A stretch of 64,000 nucleotides of DNA from Skermanella pratensis (GTDB lineage Bacteria; Pseudomonadota; Alphaproteobacteria; Azospirillales; Azospirillaceae). Below are positions 11,507 to 18,817 of this stretch, piece by piece. Position 1 is the stretch's first letter; each line of letters begins with the position of its first letter. The stretch spans positions 1-64,000 of the forward strand of contig NZ_CP030265.1 in the NCBI RefSeq assembly GCF_008843145.1, written 5' to 3'. The notes below the pieces were generated by a model, which saw only the letters and a list, made by a program, of their open reading frames with translations, did not search any database and was not told the origin of the DNA. A program made the position numbers and the translations under genes.

Positions 11507-11899
11507 GTGGGCGATCATCTCGATGTCAAGGTATCGCTTTCTTCACGCCAGCAATCCGATCTTGAACTGCTGATCGACCTGATCGAATCAGGGGGTGCCG
11601 TTCCCGATCGCTTCTACCGCCCCAGCAGGGATCGCCGGGGTGACGACATGCTCGTCAAGGGCAAGGTGATGCACCTGCATCTGGATGGTCCATCGAATGC
11701 ACTGGTGTATTTGATCCAGTACGACGATGCCGTGCTCATCATCGAAGTGAATTCACATATTCACCTGCACGACGAACCGGAGGGCAAGAAGTTCCGCGCC
11801 GACCTTATCGGCAGAGCCGAACGGAACCTTCATAAAGTTCTTCAGGCCGGACCCGCTCCATTCCCTGCCGGCGGTCGAGGCAGGAAACCTCGGGCGTGA
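11507..11899 (+). CDS. Unrecognised 130-residue protein, possible RelE-like fold
   Basis: Not recognised by family. A central block of alternating hydrophobic strands (MLVKGKVMHLHL, ALVYLIQYDDAVLIIEV) ends in N-S-H-I-H-L-H, a pattern that loosely recalls small RNase toxins of the RelE/HigB type. The frame is open upstream of the GTG used here, back into the preceding gene's 3' end, but without another ATG, GTG or TTG visible. The C-terminal tail is basic (GGRGRKPRA). Together with 11145-11432 it could form a toxin-antitoxin-like pair; this is only a suggestion. Confidence 0.45.
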   Translation: MGDHLDVKVSLSSRQQSDLELLIDLIESGGAVPDRFYRPSRDRRGDDMLVKGKVMHLHLDGPSNALVYLIQYDDAVLIIEVNSHIHLHDEPEGKKFRADLIGRAERNLHKVLQAGPAPFPAGGRGRKPRA

Positions 11900-12131
11900 A
11901 GGCTGTCCCGGCCCTCGACTGGTCACTCTTTCCGCGATGCCGGTTATCCCATCCCGCCCTCGCGGATATCGAGGCCAACCGCCCCGCCGACGCCCCCGCA
12001 CCCATCCGCCGCGCCCTTCCGCCGCACCCTGCAAGATCACGGCGCCGAATCCCGCGTCGGCCTGTTCCTTCCGCTGAACCCGTCGAGCAACGGACCGGGC
12101 ATCGAAGAACGCATCGAACGCGAGGGCTGCC

Positions 12132-13274
12132 ATGAGCTGGTCAATCCCCATCGGGACCGTCAAGGGCACGGTCATCCGGATCCACGTCACCTTCCTGCTT
12201 TTCCTCGCCTGGATCGGCGCGATGCACTACTCGCACGGCGGCGGGCCGGCGGCACTGGAAGGCGTCGTCTTCATCGTGCTGCTGTTCGCTTGCGTGCTGC
12301 TGCACGAGTTCGGCCACGTCTTCGCGGCACGGCGCTATGGCGTTCAGACGCCCGACATCACCCTGCTGCCGATCGGCGGCGTGGCGCGGCTGGAGCGCAT
12401 CCCCGAGAAGCCGTCCCAGGAGCTGGTGATCGCGCTGGCCGGGCCGGCCGTCAACGTCGTGATCGCCGCAGCCCTCTACGTGGCACTCCTAGCCGGCGGG
12501 TTTCCGCTGTCGGTCGGCCTGCCCACCGACGGGTCGGAGGTCCAGAACCCCGGCGTCAGCATGCTGGCCCGGCTCGCCTGGGTTAACGTGTTCCTGGTGC
12601 TGTTCAACCTGATCCCCGCCTTCCCCATGGACGGCGGCCGGGTCCTGCGGGCCTTCCTCGCCCAGCGCATGGGCTATGGGCGCGGCACGGCGGTGGCGGC
12701 CACGATCGGGCAGGGCGTCGCCTTCGTGTTCGGCCTGCTGGGCCTGTTCGGCAACCCCCTGCTGCTGTTCATCGCGCTGTTCGTCTATCTCGCCGCCTCG
12801 TCGGAATCCCATGCCGTGCAGATCCGCGAGGTCTCCCGTGGGGTCATGGCCGGCGACGCCATGATCACCCGGTTCGAAAGCCTGTCCCCCGGCAGCGTCG
12901 TCGAGGACGCCGTGCAGTGCCTGATCCACACCACGCAGCACGAATTCCCCGTCGTGGACGGCTCCGGCCGGCTGCGCGGGGTGCTGACCCGCGACGACAT
13001 GATCCGCGCCCTGCGGGACCGCGGCCCCGACACCCCCGTGCTGGAGGTCATGCGCACCGACATCCCGGTGATCGGCCAACGCCAGAACCTGGAGGAGGCC
13101 CTGCGCCTGATGCAGGAAAACCGTCTCCCCGCCGTCGGCATCGACGACGGCGCCGGCCGTCTGGTCGGGCTGATCACCCCGGAGAATGTCGGCGAGATGA
13201 TGATGATCGAGTCCGCGCGCCCCAAGGGCGGCCCCCGCGCTCCCCGGACTTCGGCGCCGCTCCCCGGCCGGTAA
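12132..13274 (+). CDS. Site-2 protease family (M50) zinc metalloprotease with CBS pair
   Basis: An intramembrane protease-type protein of 380 residues. HEFGH (about residues 58-62) is the zinc-binding catalytic motif, inside a transmembrane segment. F-N-L-I-P-A-F-P-M-D-G-G (about 157-168) supplies the third ligand. Four to six hydrophobic segments are visible. The C-terminus (about 240-355) is a tandem CBS pair, which usually senses adenine nucleotides. The start MSWSIPIGTVKGTVIRIHVTF is typical of the Rip-like subfamily. No substrate is suggested by neighbours. The 230 bp upstream shows no convincing gene. Confidence 0.92.
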   Translation: MSWSIPIGTVKGTVIRIHVTFLLFLAWIGAMHYSHGGGPAALEGVVFIVLLFACVLLHEFGHVFAARRYGVQTPDITLLPIGGVARLERIPEKPSQELVIALAGPAVNVVIAAALYVALLAGGFPLSVGLPTDGSEVQNPGVSMLARLAWVNVFLVLFNLIPAFPMDGGRVLRAFLAQRMGYGRGTAVAATIGQGVAFVFGLLGLFGNPLLLFIALFVYLAASSESHAVQIREVSRGVMAGDAMITRFESLSPGSVVEDAVQCLIHTTQHEFPVVDGSGRLRGVLTRDDMIRALRDRGPDTPVLEVMRTDIPVIGQRQNLEEALRLMQENRLPAVGIDDGAGRLVGLITPENVGEMMMIESARPKGGPRAPRTSAPLPGR

Positions 13275-13287
13275 TCGGCCTGCGGAG

Positions 13288-13327
13288 GGGCGGCGTCCCG
13301 CCGCCCAAGGTGCGCGGGACGCGCACC
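13288..13327. repeat. Two adjacent hairpins with complementary loops
   Basis: Hairpin 1 has stem gggcggc / gccgccc (13288-13294, 13300-13306) and loop gtccc. Hairpin 2 has stem ggtgcgc / gcgcacc (13309-13315, 13321-13327) and loop gggac. The loops are perfect complements, and gcgtcccgc can also pair with gcgggacgc over 9 bp. The element lies just after the M50 gene and may act as its 3' end or be a dispersed REP-like sequence. Confidence 0.6.
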
Positions 13328-13414
13328 CTCCCAGGGATCATGCCCACCGATCTTGAGATTGAATTCCTGAACCAGAAAGGATAAAACACCCAAAATCTAT
13401 CCCCCGCCCGGAGA

Positions 13415-13424
13415 GCCCCGCCAT
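13415..13424 (+). repeat. Left copy of 10-bp target-site duplication
   Basis: gccccgccat directly precedes the left inverted repeat and is repeated exactly at 14679-14688 after the right one. ISAs1-family elements typically duplicate 8-10 bp, so this fits. Confidence 0.93.
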
Positions 13425-14678
13425 CAGGGCAATCGCTTGAAGGGCTGTCATTGTAGGATTCCCTGGATTGTCGGGATGTGATTCAAAGGAATCTCCTTGA
13501 GGAGGAGGTTTCGATGGCGGTTACGGCGGCGGGGACCGGGTTGCTGGCGCACTTCAGTGCGCTGGAGGACCCGCGGCAGAGTGGCAAGGTTTTGTACCCT
13601 CTGCCGGAGATCCTTCTGGTCGTGCTATGCGGAACGCTGAGCGGGTGCGACGACTTTGTCGAGATGGCGCTCTGGGGACGCGAGCACCTGAGCTTTCTGC
13701 GCAGCTTTGAGCCGTTTGCGCGCGGCATCGCCAGCCACGACACCCTCAACGACGTCGTCCGGGCGCTTGATCCGGCCCTGTTCGAGGATTGTTTCGTCAG
13801 CTGGATCAACAGCTTGCGCGGTGCGGCGGGAGCCGAGGAGATCGCCGTGCCGGAGACGATCGCGATCGATGGCAAGACCATGCGGCGCAGCGGCAGCCGG
13901 CGGGGTGCCGGACCGCTGCATCTGGTCTCGGCCTGGGCGTGTGGCCAGCGTCTGGTGCTGGCCCAGGAAGCGGTGACCGGCAAGTCCAACGAGATCACCG
14001 CGATCCCGCGCCTGCTCGACCAACTGGTGCTCAAGGGCGCCCTGGTGACGATCGACGCCATGGGCTGCCAGCGCGCCATCGCCGAGCAGATCGTTGAAGC
14101 CGAGGCCGATTACGTGCTGGCGATCAAAGGCAACCAGAAATCCCTGTATGGCTCGATCCAGCGCGCCATCGCCGAGGGGCGGGCCGAGGACGGCTTCGGC
14201 CTCGACATGGTGCGGACCGAAGACGCCGATCACGGGCGGAACGAGGTGCGCCGGCACTTCATCCTGCACGACGTCAGCACACTCAACCGGCGCCACGCCT
14301 GGCCGGGATTGGGCGCGGTCGGCATGGTCGAGGCCGAGGTCGAGCGCGACGGCAAGACCACCGTCACCCGGCGCTGCTTCCTGTGCTCCCGACCGATGAG
14401 CGCTGCTGAGTTCGCCGCCGTAGTCCGCTCCCATTGGCAAATCGAGAATTCGCTGCATTGGGTGCTCGATGTCGTCTTCCGCGACGACCATGCCCGCGTC
14501 CGCAAAGGCTATGGCGCTAGGAACATGGGCCTGATCAAGCGTATTGCCGTCAACCTGCTGAAATCCGCCACAGATAAAAACAGCCTCAAGGTCCGTCGAA
14601 AAAAAGCTTCCTGGTCAACCGGTTACCTCCACTCCCTCATAATTGGAACTGCCTGAGCGCCTTCAAGCGATTCCCCTG
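13425..14678 (+). mobile_element. Complete ISAs1-family insertion sequence, 1254 bp
   Basis: The element is bounded by 19-bp terminal inverted repeats (13425-13443 and 14660-14678, 18 of 19 matching: cagggcaatcgcttgaagg and caggggaatcgcttgaagg). It is flanked by an exact 10-bp duplication, gccccgccat, on each side. It carries one full-length DDE transposase gene. Matching ends, intact gene and identical duplications indicate a recent insertion that is probably still mobile. It separates GGAGAG (13410-13415) from the ATG of the gene at 14687, so it landed in a ribosome-binding region. Confidence 0.95.
13514..14656 (+). CDS. ISAs1-family DDE transposase
   Basis: The 380-residue transposase has the family N-terminal domain (HFSALEDPRQSGKVLYPLPE) and catalytic core. 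Acidic residues lie in AIDGKTMR, TIDAMGCQ and HWQIENSLHWVLDV. I chose ATG 13514 because GGAGGAGG lies 6 bp upstream; the frame is open from 13478. It ends 4 bp before the right inverted repeat. No internal stop or frameshift is visible. Confidence 0.95.
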   Translation: MAVTAAGTGLLAHFSALEDPRQSGKVLYPLPEILLVVLCGTLSGCDDFVEMALWGREHLSFLRSFEPFARGIASHDTLNDVVRALDPALFEDCFVSWINSLRGAAGAEEIAVPETIAIDGKTMRRSGSRRGAGPLHLVSAWACGQRLVLAQEAVTGKSNEITAIPRLLDQLVLKGALVTIDAMGCQRAIAEQIVEAEADYVLAIKGNQKSLYGSIQRAIAEGRAEDGFGLDMVRTEDADHGRNEVRRHFILHDVSTLNRRHAWPGLGAVGMVEAEVERDGKTTVTRRCFLCSRPMSAAEFAAVVRSHWQIENSLHWVLDVVFRDDHARVRKGYGARNMGLIKRIAVNLLKSATDKNSLKVRRKKASWSTGYLHSLIIGTA

Positions 14679-14688
14679 GCCCCGCCAT
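14679..14688 (+). repeat. Right copy of 10-bp target-site duplication
   Basis: gccccgccat, identical to 13415-13424. Its last two bases are the first two of the ATG of the downstream gene (14687), so the insertion point lies at that gene's start codon. Confidence 0.93.
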
Positions 14689-15499
14689 GCCCGAAGTCAT
14701 CCCCAAGCTCCCCCACCGCCGCGAAGCCTTCGCCCGCCACGTCGCGGCCGGCCGCAGCCTGGCGGAGGCGGCGCGGCTCTCCGGCTATGCCCATGACAGC
14801 GCGCGCCAGACCGGCTCGCGCCTGATGAAGGAGGGGGAGGTCGCCGCCCGGGTGGCCCACCTCGCCGCCGTGGAGGACCGCCGGCAGCGGGAGGAAACCG
14901 ACGAGCTGGTCGGCATCCTCAAGCGCGTGATGCTCGACGCGGTGGATCGCCACCGCCACTCCGCGGCCCTGCGCGCCGTGGATCAGATCGCCCGGTTCCG
15001 CGGCCTCGCCGTCGCCAAGCCGGCGGCGCGCGGGTCCGCCGCCCGTGCCGGGGATGGCGACGCCCCCGCCACCGCCCCCACCTCCGCCGAGGAGTCCGAC
15101 GGTCCCCCCGGCGACGTGGATAATTTCAGCAACATCCTGTTCGACCCGCCGATGCCCCCGGAATCCATCCCTCCGGTCGAGGCCGCCCCCGTCCCCCCGG
15201 ACCCGAAGAAGGAGGAGAGCAAGGCCCGCGAGGCGAAGGCGGAGCGGCGGTCCCTGTGCCGGGACCTGATCGTGAGGCACCACCCCCAATTGATCCCGCG
15301 CGTCCGGGACGGTGCGGAGCCCGAAGCGTTCTTCGACGCGGAATACCGGCTGCTGCCGGCCGACCGGTGGCCCGAGGATCGCCTTCGGCTGCGCGAACCG
15401 GCCCCGGCCTCCCCGGCTTCGGCCCCGGCGTCCCCGGCTCCGGCCCAGGCTCCAGCTCCGGCTTCCTGGGCTTCGACCTCCCCGGCCCGGGGCCGATGA
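14687..15499 (+). CDS. Orphan terminase-small-subunit-like protein with Pro/Ala-rich tail
   Basis: Residues about 8-60 (RREAFARHVAAG, AEAARLSGYAHDSARQTGSR, MKEGEVAARVA) resemble the DNA-binding helix-turn-helix of phage terminase small subunits. The middle is acidic and proline-rich (about 108-180). A second conserved-looking block lies near 185-240 (LCRDLIVRHHPQLIP), and the tail is Pro/Ala repeats. There are no phage genes nearby, so a domesticated regulator or phage remnant is possible. The adjacent insertion sequence removed its Shine-Dalgarno (GGAGAG now at 13410-13415); the present upstream sequence has none. The gene may be poorly translated. Confidence 0.7.
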   Translation: MPEVIPKLPHRREAFARHVAAGRSLAEAARLSGYAHDSARQTGSRLMKEGEVAARVAHLAAVEDRRQREETDELVGILKRVMLDAVDRHRHSAALRAVDQIARFRGLAVAKPAARGSAARAGDGDAPATAPTSAEESDGPPGDVDNFSNILFDPPMPPESIPPVEAAPVPPDPKKEESKAREAKAERRSLCRDLIVRHHPQLIPRVRDGAEPEAFFDAEYRLLPADRWPEDRLRLREPAPASPASAPASPAPAQAPAPASWASTSPARGR

Positions 15500-15591
15500 T
15501 GACGAATCATGACATTCTCCGCCCTGGAACGGCGCCGCACTCGAACAACCCGGACCGCGCCCCTGTTGAGCGGAGTCCCTTCAGCGGGTAC

Positions 15592-15661
15592 CTTGTCATG
15601 CCGTCCGGATCGGCGGCATTCGCCGACATGAACCGCCGATCCCGATGGCAAGGATGACAAG
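15592..15661. repeat. 70-bp interrupted inverted repeat upstream of echA-like gene
   Basis: Outer arms cttgtcat / atgacaag (15592-15599, 15654-15661) and inner arms ggatcggcgg / ccgccgatcc (15607-15616, 15633-15642) surround a 16-nt loop. It sits 63 bp before the start of the hydratase gene, after the terminase-like gene. It may be an operator for the downstream operon or an RNA hairpin ending the upstream transcript. The rest of 15500-15724 shows nothing else. Confidence 0.5.
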
Positions 15662-15724
15662 CTCCCGGCCGTGGCGGCGCGGCGCGGGGCATGCCATGGA
15701 CAGGCCGCCAGGAAGGGACATGCC

Positions 15725-16534
15725 TTGACCACCGACATCAACGATCGGGTGCTGCTCGACATCGCGGGGGGCGTCGCGACGCTGACGCTCAACCGGCCGG
15801 GCGCGCTCAACGCCCTCGACACCAAGCTTGCCGAAGGGCTGTCGGCCGGGCTGTCGCGCTGCGAGGAGGACGACGCGATCCGCGCGGTGGTGATCCGCGG
15901 CGCCGGAGAAAATTTCATGGCCGGCGGCGACATCAAGATGTTCTCCGCCCTGCTGGGCGAGCCGAACGGCGCCCGGCGCAGCTATTTCGAGCGCCTGATC
16001 CATCAGGTCCACGAGTCCATCGTCATCCTGCGGCGCATGCCCAAGCCGGTCGTCGCCAGCGTGCGCGGCGCCGCCGCGGGCTTCGGCGTCAGCCTCGTGC
16101 TGGCCTGCGACCTCGCCATCGCCGCCGACGACGCCGTCTTCACGCTGGCCTACTGCCATATCGGCGTCAGCCCGGACGGCGGCTCGACCTTCCACCTGGC
16201 CCGCGCCGTCGGCATGAAGAAGGCGATGGAGATCGCGCTGCTGGGCGACCGTTTCAGCGCCACCGATGCCGAAAGCCTCGGCCTGATCAACCGTGCCGTC
16301 ACCTCCGCCAACCTGGAGGACGAGACCGCCAAGCTCGCCAACCGGCTGGCGGCCGGCCCGACCGCGGCCTATGGGCGGACCAAGCAGCTGCTCAACGCGT
16401 CGCTCAACACGACCCTGGAAACCCAGCTCCAGGCGGAAGCCGAGCGGTTCGCCGCCAGCGCCGTGACCTCCGACTTCGCGGAGGGCGTCACCGCCTTCCT
16501 GGAGAAGCGCAAGCCCTCCTTCACCGGCAAATAA
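15725..16534 (+). CDS. Enoyl-CoA hydratase/isomerase family protein
   Basis: A crotonase-fold protein acting on acyl-CoA thioesters. Family signs are LTLNRPGALNALD near the N-terminus, AGGDIKMF (oxyanion loop) and GAAAGFGVSLVLACDLAIA. The second catalytic position, usually Glu in hydratases, reads SPDGG, so it may be an isomerase or another crotonase activity. I chose TTG 15725 because GGAAGGG precedes it at proper spacing; the frame is open from 15671. It is followed by the dehydrogenase gene (54 bp) and a binding-protein gene, probably one operon for catabolism of an acyl compound. Substrate unknown. Confidence 0.85.
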   Translation: MTTDINDRVLLDIAGGVATLTLNRPGALNALDTKLAEGLSAGLSRCEEDDAIRAVVIRGAGENFMAGGDIKMFSALLGEPNGARRSYFERLIHQVHESIVILRRMPKPVVASVRGAAAGFGVSLVLACDLAIAADDAVFTLAYCHIGVSPDGGSTFHLARAVGMKKAMEIALLGDRFSATDAESLGLINRAVTSANLEDETAKLANRLAAGPTAAYGRTKQLLNASLNTTLETQLQAEAERFAASAVTSDFAEGVTAFLEKRKPSFTGK

Positions 16535-16588
16535 TCACAAGAACCAGTCGCACCGCGATTCTGCCCCGCGATTTCGGAGGAAACGACC

Positions 16589-17422
16589 ATGGCTCCCCCC
16601 GGCACCGGCACCCTATCGGGCAAGACCCTGTTCATCACCGGCGCCAGCCGCGGCATCGGCAAGGCCATAGCCCTGCGCGCGGCGCGCGACGGCGCCAACA
16701 TCGTCATCGCCGCCAAGACCACCGAGGCCCACCCCAAGCTTCCCGGCACCATCCACAGCGCCGCGGAGGAGATCGAGGCGGCCGGCGGCAAGGCGCTGGC
16801 CGTCCAGGTCGATATCCGCGACGAGGCCCAGATCGCCGCCGGGGTCGCCCGGGCGGTCGAACGGTTCGGCGGGATCGACATCCTGGTCAACAACGCCAGC
16901 GCCATCAGCCTGACCGGCACGCTGGAAACGCCGATGAAGCGCTTCGACCTGATGATGGGCGTCAACGCGCGCGGCACCTTCGCCACGTCGCAGGCCTGCA
17001 TCCCGCATCTCCGCGACGCCGCCAACCCCCACGTCCTGATGCTGTCGCCGCCGCTCGCGATGGACCCCAAGTGGTTCAAGGACCACACGGCCTACACCAT
17101 GGCGAAATACGGCATGAGCATGTGCGTCCTGGGCTTGAGCGCCGAGTTCCGCGACGCCGGCATCGCCGTCAACGCCCTGTGGCCGCGCACCCTGATCGCG
17201 ACCGCCGCCCTCGCCATGATCCCCGGGGTCGATCCCGGGACCGGCCGCAAGCCGGAGATCGTCGCCGACGCCGCCCATGCGATCCTGTGCCGCGACAGCC
17301 GGGGCTGCACCGGCAACTTCTTCATCGACGACGAGGTGCTGGGCCAGCAGGGCGTCACCGACTTCACCCCCTATGCCGTCGATCCGTCGAAGCCCCTGAT
17401 GTCCGACCTTTTCCTGGACTGA
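16589..17422 (+). CDS. Short-chain dehydrogenase (HSDL2/AtuB-like)
   Basis: A Rossmann-fold NAD(P)-dependent oxidoreductase of 277 residues. The cofactor motif is TGASRGIG, then NNAS (the NNAG variant). The active site has Ser in MLSPP and Y-x3-K in AYTMAKYG. The insert after strand 2 (KTTEAHPKLPGTIHSAAEEIE) is typical of the HSDL2/AtuB subgroup. Some members work in citronellol or branched acyl catabolism. GGAGG precedes the ATG. It lies between the hydratase and binding-protein genes, consistent with a short catabolic operon. The exact substrate cannot be read from sequence. Confidence 0.88.
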   Translation: MAPPGTGTLSGKTLFITGASRGIGKAIALRAARDGANIVIAAKTTEAHPKLPGTIHSAAEEIEAAGGKALAVQVDIRDEAQIAAGVARAVERFGGIDILVNNASAISLTGTLETPMKRFDLMMGVNARGTFATSQACIPHLRDAANPHVLMLSPPLAMDPKWFKDHTAYTMAKYGMSMCVLGLSAEFRDAGIAVNALWPRTLIATAALAMIPGVDPGTGRKPEIVADAAHAILCRDSRGCTGNFFIDDEVLGQQGVTDFTPYAVDPSKPLMSDLFLD

Positions 17423-17459
17423 TCCGGGAACACATGGGACGACAGGGAGGAAGAAACGA

Positions 17460-18668
17460 ATGAAACTATCCAAGACCATCCGGGCCGCCTGCGTCGCGGC
17501 CGTCGCGGGCACCGCCGCCGCCGCGATCATCACCGGCGCCATCCCGGCCCAGGCCGTCGAGGTCACCATCGGCTATCTCGGCCGCCAGGAACCGCCGCGC
17601 GAGCCGCTGTCCTTCGTCGAGCCGATCCTCGAGGACGAGGGCATCCAGGGCGCCCAGCTCGGGCTGAAGGACAACGCCACGACCGGCCGGCTGCTCGGCC
17701 AGGACTTCAAGCTGGACGAGGTGATCGTGCCGGAGGACGGCGACCCCGCCGCCGCCGCGCGCGAGATGCTGGGGCGCGGCGTCAGGCTGATCGTCTCCGA
17801 CCTGCCGGCCCAGGGGCTGCTCGCCGTCGCCGACCTGCCGGAAGCCGATGGCGCCCTGATCCTCAATGCCCGGGCGCGGGACGACAGCCTGCGCCGCGAC
17901 CAGTGCCGCGCCAATGTCCTGCACACCATCCCCAGCCGGGCCATGCTGGCCGACGCGCTCGGCCAATACATGGTGTTCAAGCGCTGGACCCGCTGGTTCC
18001 TGGTCGAGGGGCCGGGCGAGGGCGACAAGAAGCTGGCCGAGGCGATCCGCAGGACCGCCAAGCGCTACAACACCCGCATCGTGGTGGACAAGCCCTGGAC
18101 CTTCGAGACCGGCAACCGCCGCACCGACAGCGGCGCCGTCAACGAGCGCGACGCCATCCAGGGGTTCACCCAGGTGGACGACTACGACATCCTGATCGTC
18201 GCCGACGAGGAGGACCAGTTCGGCGAATACCTCGTGGACCGCACGGCCCGCCCGCGTCCGGTCGCCGGGACCCAGGGGCTGGTGCCGACCGCCTGGTCGC
18301 GGGTGACGGAGAACTGGGGCGCCACCCAGCTCCAGCGCCGGTTCGAACGTCAGGCCGGCCGCAGCATGACCGAGCGCGACCACACCGCCTGGCTGGCGGT
18401 CCGCACCGTCGGCGAGGCCGCGACCCGGACCAACTCGGCCGATCCCAAGACGATCGAGGGCTTCATCCGCAGCCCCGACTTCGCGCTGGGCGGCTTCAAG
18501 GGCCAACCGCTCAGCTTCCGCCCGTGGGACGGCCAGATGCGCCAGCCGGTCCTGCTGGTCAACCCGCGCATGCTGGTCTCGGTCTCGCCGCAGGAGGGCT
18601 TCCTGCACCAGGTGACGGAGCTGGACAGCCTGGGTGACGACCGGCCGGAAACCCAGTGCCGGTTCTGA
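17460..18668 (+). CDS. ABC-type binding protein, PQQ-dependent alcohol catabolism type
   Basis: A periplasmic binding protein of 402 residues with signal peptide (cleavage near A-Q-A-V-E, about residue 31). The mature start V-T-I-G-Y-L-G-R-Q-E-P-P-R-E and the body resemble the TIGR03863 family, which accompanies PQQ-dependent alcohol dehydrogenase systems with a beta-propeller protein and ABC ATPase/permease. None of those partners is beside it here; upstream are the hydratase and dehydrogenase, downstream the convergent selB. GGGAGG precedes the ATG. It may act with a transporter encoded elsewhere. Confidence 0.85.
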   Translation: MKLSKTIRAACVAAVAGTAAAAIITGAIPAQAVEVTIGYLGRQEPPREPLSFVEPILEDEGIQGAQLGLKDNATTGRLLGQDFKLDEVIVPEDGDPAAAAREMLGRGVRLIVSDLPAQGLLAVADLPEADGALILNARARDDSLRRDQCRANVLHTIPSRAMLADALGQYMVFKRWTRWFLVEGPGEGDKKLAEAIRRTAKRYNTRIVVDKPWTFETGNRRTDSGAVNERDAIQGFTQVDDYDILIVADEEDQFGEYLVDRTARPRPVAGTQGLVPTAWSRVTENWGATQLQRRFERQAGRSMTERDHTAWLAVRTVGEAATRTNSADPKTIEGFIRSPDFALGGFKGQPLSFRPWDGQMRQPVLLVNPRMLVSVSPQEGFLHQVTELDSLGDDRPETQCRF

Positions 18669-18686
18669 CCTGAAGCCTGGAAGCCT

Positions 18687-18782
18687 GTAGGTCGGCCTTC
18701 GCCCGTCAGGGCGAACGCCGACACCCCGCGCCGACGCTCCGGCCATGGTGTCGGCGTCGGCCTTCGGCCGAGGCCGACCTAC
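18687..18782. repeat. REP-like palindrome between convergent genes
   Basis: Long imperfect inverted repeat: gtaggtcggcctt at the left pairs with aggccgacctac at the right, and aacgccgacacc pairs with ggtgtcggcgt. Two nested hairpins (tcgcccgtcagggcga, and tcggccttcggccga) sit within the arms. Located between the 3' ends of the binding-protein gene and selB, it resembles dispersed intergenic repeats and may serve as a two-way terminator. Confidence 0.75.
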
Positions 18783-18817
18783 GGCTACCTGCCTCCGATT
18801 ACCCGCCCACCTACCCG

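Noticed and set aside
11900-12131. Small protein between the unknown gene and the M50 gene
   Set aside because: The open frame here overlaps the M50 start and has low-complexity Arg/Pro content; no ribosome-binding site or motif.
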